The notes below the pieces were generated by a model that was not told the DNA's origin, searched no databases, and saw nothing but the letters and a program-made list of their open reading frames with translations. This document shows, piece after piece, positions 11,392 to 22,500 of a DNA stretch of 64,000 bases. The stretch is from Branchiostoma floridae (lineage: Eukaryota > Chordata > Leptocardii > Amphioxiformes > Branchiostomatidae). The translations under genes and the position numbers were made by a program. The stretch spans positions 13,021,560 through 13,085,559 of the forward strand of contig NC_049979.1 in assembly GCF_000003815.2 (NCBI RefSeq), written 5' to 3'. Positions within the stretch are counted from its first letter, which is position 1; the number at the start of each line of letters is the position of its first letter.

Positions 11392-14300
11392 CACACCTGT
11401 TGCTGAGACCAGCACGTCTCTTCTGTCTGTCAGTATTTTATGAACATGTTGATATCCATGCACACCTTCACCCTGGCCGAGGCATTCGATTTCAAAAAAT
11501 GGCCTGATTTTCAAGCCAGGTGATCAGGTCAACGATAACTTTAGTTAGACATGACATGTTAATGATAAAAAGTAATGATAATGATGATGACTATTGACAT
11601 GATGATAATAATAATGATAATGGTTTATGTGGTTGTAGTGATTGAAGTTGTATACATCCAATGCAATTTGCAAGCTTACAAAATATTACAGGTTCGCCAG
11701 AAAAGCCACACAACACAACTAATACTAGTAACATGTGTAACTGCAAAGGTTCAACGGTCAACTTTGGGATCATTCTTTAAGTTGGTTCTTCACTCACTCA
11801 CTCACTCATTCATTCATTCATTCATTCATTCATTCATTCATTCATTGCTTCCTTCAATGATTCATTCGTCGTTTGTTCGCTCATTTATTCATTCATGCGT
11901 TCACCCATTCATTCGTTCATTTAAACTTATCTAAATTTGTCTCAACTAAAGTAGACCGAAGCCTGGCAACTACAATGCATCGGTAAAAATAAGACTGACA
12001 CCTATACTAAAGGTATTAAAGGACGGAGACCTCTTCGGAGGCCGCCGCTGGAATGAGACAAAAACATTCGTAGCACACAACAGACATGACAGACACCTCG
12101 ATCATCTTGAAGACACGTGTCTTTAACCGTCAATTGGAAGTTACTTAACGGTTGATCATATCCAGAGAATTGATGTCAAACCGATTCTGAAATCTCCTCG
12201 ATGAAACCAGTGAAGGCGCAGGACGTCGTGTTCTCTAGGACGTCACGGTTAAAACGCGTACTGTCCGACTGTACCCTACATATTCTAACTACTGATAGGA
12301 GACATCCTATTCAATGTCGCATTAGAATGCAAGTTTCGTGAAAGTCACCTTCGCTTCCCGTGTTATCTAAGTAATTGGGATGTTAAAGTCAAGGGTATGA
12401 TGACTTCTAGGTAGATATCGACGTTTTCATTTTGGAGAGCACACGTTATGAGTGGCATCCTAGGTATATCCTCAATGAGTTATCAAACTATAGGGAGTAG
12501 CTATGCTCGCATGTGTCCAAGTAGTCACAGCGTGTGTCATGCAGTATTGCAGAATAGATTACATCAAATTTTGTTCAAGTGAGGAAGAAGATGCCTTTTT
12601 TTTCAAGTAAAAATGTAAGCACATGAGGTTCCCGCCACGGTTAAACTCAAATTGTCGATCCAGTGGTTAGTGGTCCCAAGTTACATGAGTGCATGTTGTA
12701 TAATACTTGTGTTTCACAGTTGGAAAGCCTCAAAATTTTCTCTCCAACTGGATGCGGCCTTGTTTAGTCTTGCTATAACTGTTGGATTTGGATCCGACTT
12801 AGCGGGTAATTGGTGAAGTGGTCATGAAAATTAATCAGCCATTTTGATCGTCTGAAATTCAATTTGCTTGATGTCAGACTGAATTCTTGGAATTTCCCTG
12901 TGGACTTCTTTATGCACGAGCCAAATGCAGATGATATATGCTCGTATCTACGTGCTCCCTTACACATAGGCAACGTTAAGTTGAAATTGGCTCTCTCTCA
13001 ATATCAAAATGTTGTAAGGGAACGTCGTAATATTTTGTCCCATTTTCGCGGCGGCGCACAACGTTTACGTTATGTGACAGAAATGCAAAAAGTTACGATA
13101 CATGTATCGAATTACAACATCTGCTCGGGGATAAGATCAGTTGGACCATGATTTGAATGGATAATGTTGCCTTTCTCCCAACATGCATGCTTCAGATAAT
13201 AACTTTGATTTTGGGACTTTGATAACTGGGACTTTGATTTCCTTATTAGGGTCGAGATAAAGTCTTTCAAATTCATAAAAGCATCTGTCAAGATGTCCTT
13301 ATAATGCCAGATTATTAAATGTTGCCCAAGGCATTTGGGGCGAAGTTTCTAAAATAATCAAGCTATATACAGGAAACCACAGTCTGTCTTGTGTCAATAT
13401 GAGCATTTCGTGAACAAGGACACTTCAAAGTCGCACGGGAATGGCGCTGGCTAGCAAGTCAACGCTCTTTTAGTAGTAGAAAGAAAATTACAAAAATTTT
13501 AATTTAGAACAAAATCTAACGTTCCGTCATACGGGTCTATGACATGATGCCATCGTCCTCAGCGATATCCGCGACATTGGACTCCGCCTGGTCCGATGAT
13601 TCTTGTAACGGAATCAAGCTTTCAAACAGGACATACAAAGTAAGACACAGACACCAGATTCTTTATTCTTGTTTCTTTGATAATGAGAACGCTGTTGAAG
13701 TAGAATAAGAGTCAACTCCCTTCAATAAATCATACAATACATCAATACTTTTTCTACGTCAAAGAATAAACGGTCCCATAGAGCTAAATGGTAGCGAATA
13801 TGGTTGCAAATGTTTTCTTCTAATAGTAAAATATGCTCACGACAACTTCGCTCTCATACATGTAGTCACGGCATAAAAGGTGACAATACCCGCTCCAAAT
13901 AAGAATATGCCTGTCGTAACCAAGCAATACTAAATACTACAAGCAATATTATATACTCACCCTAATATCTAAAAAAAACAGTTAAGGCCGAAGATGTGTC
14001 ATAGTTAGATAAAGGTAAAAAAAGATTTAAGAGAAGAGTCATCGTTTACAAATGTCTGCATGTGTCAGCAGATAGCTCTAATATAATCGCGGCAGGAGTG
14101 GTCATCTCTTCCTATTACTATCGCCCTTGTTCTGTCACTCAAAATCTCCTGTCTGTGAAATTAGAATAGAACAATCACGACACGCCGTCGCTGCTTCACA
14201 ATCAGCCCATAAAACAGCTCTGTAATGGCTATTTTTCGCAAACCCATAACAGACTTTCTTTTACAAAAGGTATTCAAAACACGCAGCGGCCCAGAATAAC

Positions 14301-14492
14301 CAACCTTCATGGGCGGATGAATCACCTTGGGTATTAACAAGTAATCTGTCCGCAAGTTTTACACATTGTTAATGATGCAGTTACAAAGAATTGGGCCCAT
14401 AAATAAGATCTATTACCAAACAAATTACGTTGTTACGCTCTGTTACGCGGGGTTTTAAATCAATTCTAATAAAGGAGGGACGAGTGTATAAT
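11392..14492. other. Non-coding intergenic region
   Basis: Apart from the TTCA/CTCA simple repeat at 11.79-11.85 kb, I see no gene. The longest plus-strand frame (near 12864-13151) has no recognisable motif or exon boundary. Confidence 0.55.
11790..11847. repeat. (ACTC)n/(ATTC)n simple repeat
   Basis: Tetranucleotide run beginning as CACTCACTCA and changing to CATTCATTCA, with degenerate ATTCATTCG-like copies continuing to about 11925. The Ser/His/Phe-rich plus-strand reading frame only translates this repeat. Confidence 0.93.
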
Positions 14493-16482
14493 TACCTCCA
14501 TGAAATGTCATGGAGGTTATATTTTCTGTTATGTATCTCTGTCTGTGTACAAGATTACTCAAGAACGGCTAGATGGATTGGTTTCATACTTGTTGTGTTG
14601 GTGGGGTGTGATGAAAGCTCGAATCGATGAGATTTTGGGCGCCGTATCTGTCGTTATAATTGAAGTAATAATATCAGAAATCACCCCTATATCTGCGATA
14701 TATTGGAACAGGCATCGTGCTTTAAGTGTTTGTTAATGGGCTTAGCTCCAAGCAGATACTGTGAGGTGATTTGTATAACAGCTGTTTGGGGAACCCCGAG
14801 TTTTTTTAATATGATAATTAGTTTTATTTATGTCTGTTCAGGATATCATGGAGATGTGAAGCGTAAGTATTGTAAGAAGTTGAGGTACATTTAACGGTAA
14901 TGCTTAACAGGTATGGATGTCTCACATACTGTACTGCTGATTTGAGTGACATGGTGATTAAAATGCCATTAGGTCCTCTCATCTTAGATGGGTTGGGTGT
15001 CAGAAGTTTTATGGGCGATACAGATGTTCTGATTTCGTTATGATAAGGGACAGTTGTTAGTTGTCTCTTTCGTAGCCAATGGTAACAGCCATTAGCATAA
15101 TACCGGCCGGTTTACTGCAATTTCTCAAGCAATGCTAATTTGGCAAATGATCAACGCATCATTTACTCCAGTTACATGTTGCTGTTACAGCTTACCTTTG
15201 CCACTTCTTCTGTGTATATTATTTTGTCTCTCTTGTCCTGCTAAAAACATAATATTGTAATTGGAACACACCGCGGAATTGCACGGAGAACGGGCGCGTG
15301 GTTGGAAGGGGGTGCAATAATACCGGCCGAACGAAACACGGCATAATTAACTGCCGCTATGTACCTTTATACATCCTCTGTTGTTACTTCCTTTCCTGTT
15401 AGTAGTTGCACAAAACAAAAACCTGCATGAGCATACAAAAAGTCATGAGAAAATGGGCGTATACTTACAAGAATTTTCATTTAATTTTGGTCCGTCACAA
15501 CCGCTATGACGTAAAACTTCACTGCTGGCGTAGCATTAAAATGGCGGGAAAATGGCGGCGTACGTTCAATTTGACCCATTCAGCTGTAGATCCGGGCGAT
15601 AATGCAACGGTTCTTCACACTTTTACACGAGTTGTAGGTCACCAAAAGAAATTCAAGATTGCTGTTGAATCATGCTCGTCTTGTGCCGTGAGCACATGTG
15701 ATCATTATCTACAAATCCGGCGATGAACGTGACAGTGTGTTTGTCCCACGACGAGCTCGCCTACTCCGAAAATGAACATGAAAACTTTTGGCCTTGTTGT
15801 CTTCGAATGCATTGTTATCGATGCTTTGTAAATGATGTATTGGACACCTAGATGTCTGAAGTGTGCATACCTCAGAAATAACTATTGTTGCATGTGTAGA
15901 TCTCTTTAAATTCCATTATTTTTTATCGGCCGGTATAAGTCTTACGGCCGGTATTATGCCAATGCATGTTACTTGTTTTTTAGCAGACGGGGTTGGCGCC
16001 AAGTATTCATCTTACAGTTGGTGTAGGGCTGTCAGAGGAAAGTGTGCATCTCGTTTTTGTACCGTGTGAACAGCTGATGTTATGACATATTGGTGGAAAA
16101 TCAAATCACCATCTGACTAAAGATGGCCACATCCCTTCTTCTTTCTGAGTTTCCCAACTTCCTCCCACCACACCGCTCTGAGGCACATAGTCGAACCTCA
16201 ATAATGCTGACAACCTTAGACAGTTTAAATGCCAAACATCAAGCTTAAGGAACACCACGCTACCATATGCCGTCGACTCTTAAACGCACACTACACAATT
16301 AAGTGTCACATTTTAATAATTACTAATCAGATGGACATCCTCTGTGTCATTAAATAAGTACACCACTACTTTCCCATAACATTTATAACTATTACTCTCA
16401 AATACAACCGACTATAAACATACATACCATCCACAAAAAAGCAATAAATATTTCATGGAGGTATGAGGTCCCCGAACTCTAG
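14493..16482 (+). mobile_element. Non-autonomous Helitron/Helentron-like element (~2 kb)
   Basis: The left end TACCTCCATGAAAT (14493-14506) is a perfect inverted match to ATTTCATGGAGGTA at 16450-16463. The right copy is followed by a 19-base tail ending in CTAG (16479-16482) and then T. This asymmetric inverted-terminal layout with a CTRR-type 3' end fits Helentron-class rolling-circle elements. The first 22 bases also form a short palindrome. No Rep/helicase coding is visible inside. A very similar 3' end occurs at 62958-63002. Another inverted-repeat element seems to be nested at 15.08-15.97 kb. The superfamily call is moderate; the terminal structure is seen directly. Confidence 0.5.
15082..15971. 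mobile_element. Inverted-repeat-bounded segment nested in the Helentron-like element
   Basis: GCATAATACCGGCC at ~15097-15110 reappears inverted at ~15945-15960, and the similarity extends over ~28 bases per arm. Further partial copies of the AATACCGGCC motif lie at ~15320 and, inverted, at ~15930. The ~890-bp segment may be a nested DNA transposon; its plus-strand frame at 15406-15726 has no recognised domain. Confidence 0.45.
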
Positions 16483-18129
16483 TTTTGAATGGAATTGTTA
16501 AAACTTGGTTAACAATGTCTTTACAGTGCCTTGTTCACGACATATCGGACAAAATGAAATAATTTGTTGCTCAGAGGCATGGCTATACTTAGGTACGAAG
16601 ACGCGAGAAGAAGATTTGGACCACAAGATGTTGAAAAATAATTGTACGACACGTGGATTCGAAAACTATTTTACTTTCAATGTCTATTAATGTAAACGAT
16701 GTATATGCTTTTCAGGGTCAAAATAATCCTATATACTGAAAAAAAAAACATTAACATTTTTAACGAGTGGATTTAAAATAACTTAGTAGATGGCTATAAG
16801 CTGCTAGAACATGTAAAACCGCATTGTGTGGATTAGATAAATACTCCCCATTGCACTTCAACAGACTGCATTCACTTATTGATTCACTCTTGCTCCTTTT
16901 GAACTTTCCTTCATCAGGGAATAATCCGCGACCTTTTTGGCACTTCTCACGAGAGCACATGCGGACACAGGCTGAAAGCCGTGCCATTAAATCAAGGTTT
17001 ACCACGTAACATGGCGGTATCTGCACTTATCGCACATTTTATTAAAGACCATAGCCCTTGGCGTAGGTGGTCAGGAAGTGAGGATTTCATTTTCAATTCT
17101 GGGGCTTTTAAGAATATAATGCTATTACGGGATTGCGAAGTAAAAGTAAAATGGCCCTCGGCATCGTTATCATAGATAGGACGTAGCGTTGAGCGCCGTT
17201 CAATTTTCCGCCAAGAACATGCTGAGATGGGAGATCGGAGCCGAGGAAAACTCGGCAGTGAGAAAGTGTTATGATCTGCCGTCCCAACATCTGCTGAAGA
17301 TTCCGGTCTTTGATCTCCCTTTTGATAGGATCTACATGGACAACTGTTACTGACGCTTTGAGATCATAGAGGTTTCCACATAAGCTACTAGGTTCATACA
17401 AATTATATTGATGTGCATACCTGAACGAAAGATTACCTTTTATGGGAGTTCATGATTTACATCCAAGGTTTTAATGGGGCAGAAAAATGCTTCAAAGTAG
17501 ACCCTTGACTAAAGGTGAGATCAGCTGGATTATTTTCAGCGTGCGGATCAATCATACTGTGGCACTGGGGTTAATCCAACAGAACTCTAACCTTCAACAG
17601 CGCTTTACACAGTCTGACAATAATTTGTGCTGCGTTATGATAACGATGTGATTATGGCGGTTGTGGTGTGCACGCAAATAGCTTCTAAGCCGGAAAGTTC
17701 CGGGCACGTGCGCTGTCCCTTGGGGGCTAACTGCTCGATACGGTGTTCCTCCGGGCAGCTGCCTCCTCTCTACCCACAGGTGGTGACCATCTTATATCAA
17801 GCTTCAGATCTAGGTTTATTCTTAGCTAAGACATTCTACTCATTAGCTGTACCGACGTTATGATATGCTTCGTTATTCACAAACCCAGCTTTAATCAAGG
17901 AGGTTTGATTGAATCTCTTTGCCTTAATAATGTAATGTTGAAATAAAAATGTGTCCATGGAAAACTTAGTATCAACCGGTCACGTATCCATCTGAACCAA
18001 ACAACTAATTTGTCTGGAGCTGAATCTAATTACATTTGGATGTGTTCCCTTGTTAGAGTTAATGGAATGACAGTCCTTCGTTGCGACAGACAAAGTTTTT
18101 AAAAACCTAATTGAGCCCTGAAGAAATTA
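16483..18129. other. Non-coding intergenic region
   Basis: No recognisable gene. A 59-codon plus-strand frame at about 17178-17354, ending FDRIYMDNCY before a TGA, has protein-like composition but matches no family I know and has no clear splice sites. It is recorded as a finding only. Confidence 0.45.
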
Positions 18130-18307
18130 CAGTCAAACCTGTCTATAGCGGCCACTCAAGGGACCGGACAAATTTGGCCACTATAGACAGGTGGCCTCTG
18201 TATAGAGGTGGTAACTTGTAGATAAAATACCCAAGGGACCGACAAAAAGTGGCCACTATGGACATGTGGCCCCTCTGTAGAGGTGGCCCCTAATACAGGT
18301 TTGACTG
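18130..18307. mobile_element. pogo/Tigger-like MITE, copy 1 (178 bp)
   Basis: Begins CAGTCAAACCTGTCTATAGC and ends TAATACAGGTTTGACTG, flanked by TA on both sides, as expected for the TA target duplication of Tc1/mariner-pogo elements. The interior repeats the GGCCACTATAGAC / TAGAGGTGGCC motifs in both orientations. Related copies lie at 55590-56053 and from 62007. Confidence 0.85.
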
Positions 18308-19301
18308 TAGTTGATATGCAGAAAAACAAGGGGTAGTCGGCATGGTGCGGGATCAGGACGTTCCAGAGGGAGAGGGTAATGATGGAGGACCGCGAAGAAA
18401 CGTGTGTAGGGAAATTATAGGTCTCCAGTAATGCTGTTATACGTTAAACTGACTGATCGTTCCGAACTGTCGTTGGTACTGTCCCACAAATGTGTGTAGT
18501 GGCAACGACTTTCTGTAGCTTGAATGTAAGAGAAAATCACACCAGACGAAAGAAGGATTTTAACAATGTGATAGAAATACATGCGAGTGTATCCACTACA
18601 AACGCCACATAGCCTGCATGGTGCCAGCAATGTATGCACTCGAACTTAAACAGATTCAACATTGAACAATTGCCATGTCTGCCATGGAGATAAAAACAAG
18701 CAAAACGTAAACCGTCAAATGAAATGTCACATCACAGTCACGACNNNNNNNNNNNNNNNNNNNNNNNNNNNNNNNNNNNNNNNNNNNNNNNNNNNNNNNN
18801 NNNNNNNNNNNNNNNNNNNNNNNNNNNNNNNNNNNNNNNNNNNNTACCGAAATAAATCGAAGGACTTAATTGTGAGTGACGTAAACGCGCGACAAAGGTG
18901 TAAGTACTGATGTGATACTCATAGCAAGCCGCCCCGTGAACGAAATCTAACACTATAAGACATTAAGCTATCGTGAACTTAGCGCTGATGCCATTGCTGT
19001 CAATAAATCCAGTCTAAGACAATAACTCTTTTTTAGCTTCAGTTCAAGAAAAGCGTGAAACGAAACAAAGCAAGGAGACTATAGCATTCTGGCCCACTAG
19101 ATCAGCAGTCTTCTGCCTCCTCCCATCCCTCCTCCAGAGATGATGATGATCCGTACACAGCGCAGGTGCGTTGGTTAGAACAGCGGCTTTCGCTCCCTAC
19201 GTACGTCTCAGACAAAACGAGTGAAGGCTTGCCCAGTACTGCGTACCGAACCCGGAGGTTTGTTCAAGCTTCAACTGTATTAATCCTATAAATCCATTTG
19301 A
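18308..19301. other. Intergenic, probably including the globin 3' UTR
   Basis: Non-coding; interrupted by a 100-N gap. The part nearest 19301 lies directly downstream of the globin stop codon and may be its 3' UTR. I did not find a convincing minus-strand poly(A) signal. Confidence 0.4.
18745..18844. other. Assembly gap (100 N)
   Basis: Exactly 100 N bases. Frames running through it on both strands are artefacts. Confidence 0.99.
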
Positions 19302-19562
19302 TCAGTGCACGCCATTCTCTTCTGACTGGGCGTCTACAATGGCGGCCACCTTCTCGGGTCTGACAAACTTGTGCACCCTGCCAGGCGGCCGCCACAGCCG
19401 GCCCAGGTTCTTCTGCTCGTCCTCTGTCAGCTCCATGGTCGCGCCTTCCGACAGCGTCGCCAGGATGAACTTGATCGTGATGGTGTAGATCTCCTCCATG
19501 TTCTTTGTGTACCTGTCGCCCAGGACTTCACTTACGGCCGTCAAGAACGGCTTTTCTACTTT
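19302..19562 (-). CDS. globin exon 3 (G and H helices, C-terminal tail)
   Basis: Acceptor TCCACAG at phase 0, stop codon at 19302-19304. Encodes KVEKPFLTAVSEVLGDRYT (G), the H helix containing IYTITIKFILATL, and a long tail with LTEDEQKNLGRLW and a basic PPGRVHK motif. Confidence 0.92.
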   Translation of the reverse strand, partial: KVEKPFLTAVSEVLGDRYTKNMEEIYTITIKFILATLSEGATMELTEDEQKNLGRLWRPPGRVHKFVRPEKVAAIVDAQSEENGVH

Positions 19563-22500
19563 CTGTGGACACAAATGACAGTAATGAGTAATCAATGGAA
19601 ATTACTACAGCTCAGTCATAACCATGTGAGGTTTTAACAATATCTGTGTTGACATTCAATGTCGATACATTGTGATAGATGTAAATTATTGACCGATTCT
19701 TTACTAAGAATCCCCAAAAAATATTTTGGTTGTTTTACATCTGTGCGTGACTTCAAGTATATTGGCAAAATTGACGATAAATGGGTGAAAGAACAGGCGC
19801 ATGCATGACAATATCTGATCAAAACTCATATACTTCCACCTAGTTACCAATGAGTTATCCAAAAAACCAGATCTGTCCACCTCATTTTGTACAACTTCTA
19901 ATATTACTGCAATCAATTCAAATGCATATCTAAAGTCCAATGAACGCTAAATAAAAATGATTATCTGGTTGGAATAACAAAAACTGGTCTATCTTTGATT
20001 GTGAATGAATATTCCTTTATGCTCATTGAAAACATTACTTCATTTAATACCCTTGATACCAAGCTAAGCCAATATGATATTATATCGACGTATTTATTTG
20101 AGTGTATACGTTTTCATTTCTTACAGACACGCTAGCAGAATTTTCATAACTCAGATTACATGTAGTTCATGCTCACTGTGCTTGTCATGGTCCATATTTA
20201 CTGTACATATCCAACATTACTTGCAGTTACAGAGAATATGTAACGGCAGATGATTGCTTGCGTTAACACAAATTTTATATGCATGTATATAACTCACACT
20301 CAGAGAGTCTTTTTTTTCAATATCATTTTCTGAAGAGCAGCTAATTACACCCCCAGGCAGGTGTGCAATTTTGGAGGCTGAGGAGGAGATATCAATGGCG
20401 AACAGTGGGCGGTGGGAGAAGATCTCGATTTTTGTTATATAGCAAGAGTGTAAGTCTAAGTAAACTAGTAAGTTCAAGGTGTTTGATATTCCAGCTGTTT
20501 GCATGGCTCAGGTCTGATAACTATTAAAACAGGAAGAAAAGGTGTGCGATGTTGGATATCAAGCTGTTCTCCTTCCTGCACACAAGCTCCTACTTCTTGT
20601 ATCATTGGCAGAGTTTGCTTGCAGGTTCTTTCACTCTACGGAGCTGCTTATGATATCAGTGCCACTTTGTGGACTGCTGGCTGGGACCCGGGCTGTGGAC
20701 CACTTTCTGGCAGCTCTCCAAGCAGATGTATTGGTTGGGTATTTGAAGTCTGCGTTTCTAAACTCTCTCCACCTATTATGGTGCGCGCTTTCATGAGCTC
20801 ACCGTAGTGAGACGGTAGGCTACCGGACTTTAGAAGTCATTTAACTACTATTGAAGTTATGAGTTAGAGTACATCAAGCTGCAGCTTCTAAAGCAAGCAA
20901 TAGACCGTGATTTGTGCACGTATCTGCTTCTCTTCCAGCTGATAGAGTAAATGGATTGGGGATACTGCTGCCATCCATCATTTTCGGGATCAAAGATCAC
21001 TTTCATCTTTCATCTTATTGTATATCTTGCAAATTGTCTTCAGCATTTTAGACTGATGAGTGAGAGATCATGATTATGAGTTGGTGCCTCGGTGTAAGCA
21101 TGAATCCTTCTGAAGATGTATGAATTTCTACAATTTCTGCACCTTTCAAGTGTCATTTAACTGGACGCCTCATCATACGGGTGTGTGGCTTAAGCTCGTT
21201 TTTTTATTATCTATTCATTTATTTTTGTGCCGTTTTCTGTGCGTTTCTTTTAGTGCTTCAAAGCAGGCCCCTCTGCTTGCTGAAGCAGAAGTAGAAGTAG
21301 ACAGAAGAAACACCAAACAGAAACAAGCATAAGCCATACTAGAAATCACAGCATCAAAAGCCGATAGAGCCCGGGGCCCGGCGGGCTGGTTGCGGAAACG
21401 AAAAATTGAAGTGTATGTCAATAAATATGCACAAGTTATGCTCTTGAATGATTTCTTTTACATTTGTGTGTGTTTGTTGTCTTTCATATCCTACATTTCG
21501 TTCCCCGAAACTACCCGGCCGGGCCCCGGATTGGAAATATAACCTCAGCATAAGCCGTCATCAACGAAACCGGGCAATGACCCTAGCATCATGCACGGCG
21601 GTCATTGATCTTTGTCCTAGATCAATATCCGTGACGTACATCTCAGGTGTTGTTTCGGCTATATCTGTGTCAGTAAATTTGTTCACCCATTTACAATGGG
21701 AAATAGGACGAATAGGGCCTATTATAGCTTAGTATGGTTCTACTATGTACGCCACACATACGCCTTAGTTTGCTGTCACAAAGTCCTATTGGGAGATAAA
21801 GCTGCAGTATTAAGGTTAATGAACAGGTCTGTGCGCCCTAGGTGCAAACTGGCCCTGATGGATGCATGGCTGTAACTACACGCTGCGGAAATCACGGCTG
21901 GCCCAAACGCCAGTGGAACACCAACTGCGCAAGCCAGCAGCCGTGTGGACTAGTTACAAATGACGCATGGAACGACTTATCACACAGACACAGCTCAAGC
22001 TTGCACCAGACGTTTTTCTGAACCATCTTTCTAACGATTAGGAGATTGAATCGACGATGGTTCCATGTCTGTGAAATCGATCACGCCGGAAAGGTGTCTT
22101 TTATTGTACACACTACAAATTAATAATAGCGACCCATCAATGAACTGGATTCTTAATGTTTGTGTGGATGGGGAAATAACCCAAGGGACCAGCACAAAGG
22201 AACCAGAATGACAGATATTTCTTCCATGCATCACGAGAATAATGTATCTATTGATCTTTTGAGATTTGTGGAAGAATTGACATGCATAACAGGTGACTAA
22301 CCCCTTTTAATCTGCCAGAACCAGACTGTAAGCTTTGAACCAGTCACAGCGCAATGGACTCCTTCTCTTTTCGACTAGTGCATTGTGCCCTTTATCGTGC
22401 TAAAGGTGTGACTCTTCTCAAACACGCGACCTGCAACATATCGTCACATCCGATAGGATGTTCCTAACAAAAGCCAGGTACTCATTTTCACCTGAGTCGA

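Noticed and set aside
18662-18953. Frames crossing the second gap on both strands
   Set aside because: They consist largely of N translation.
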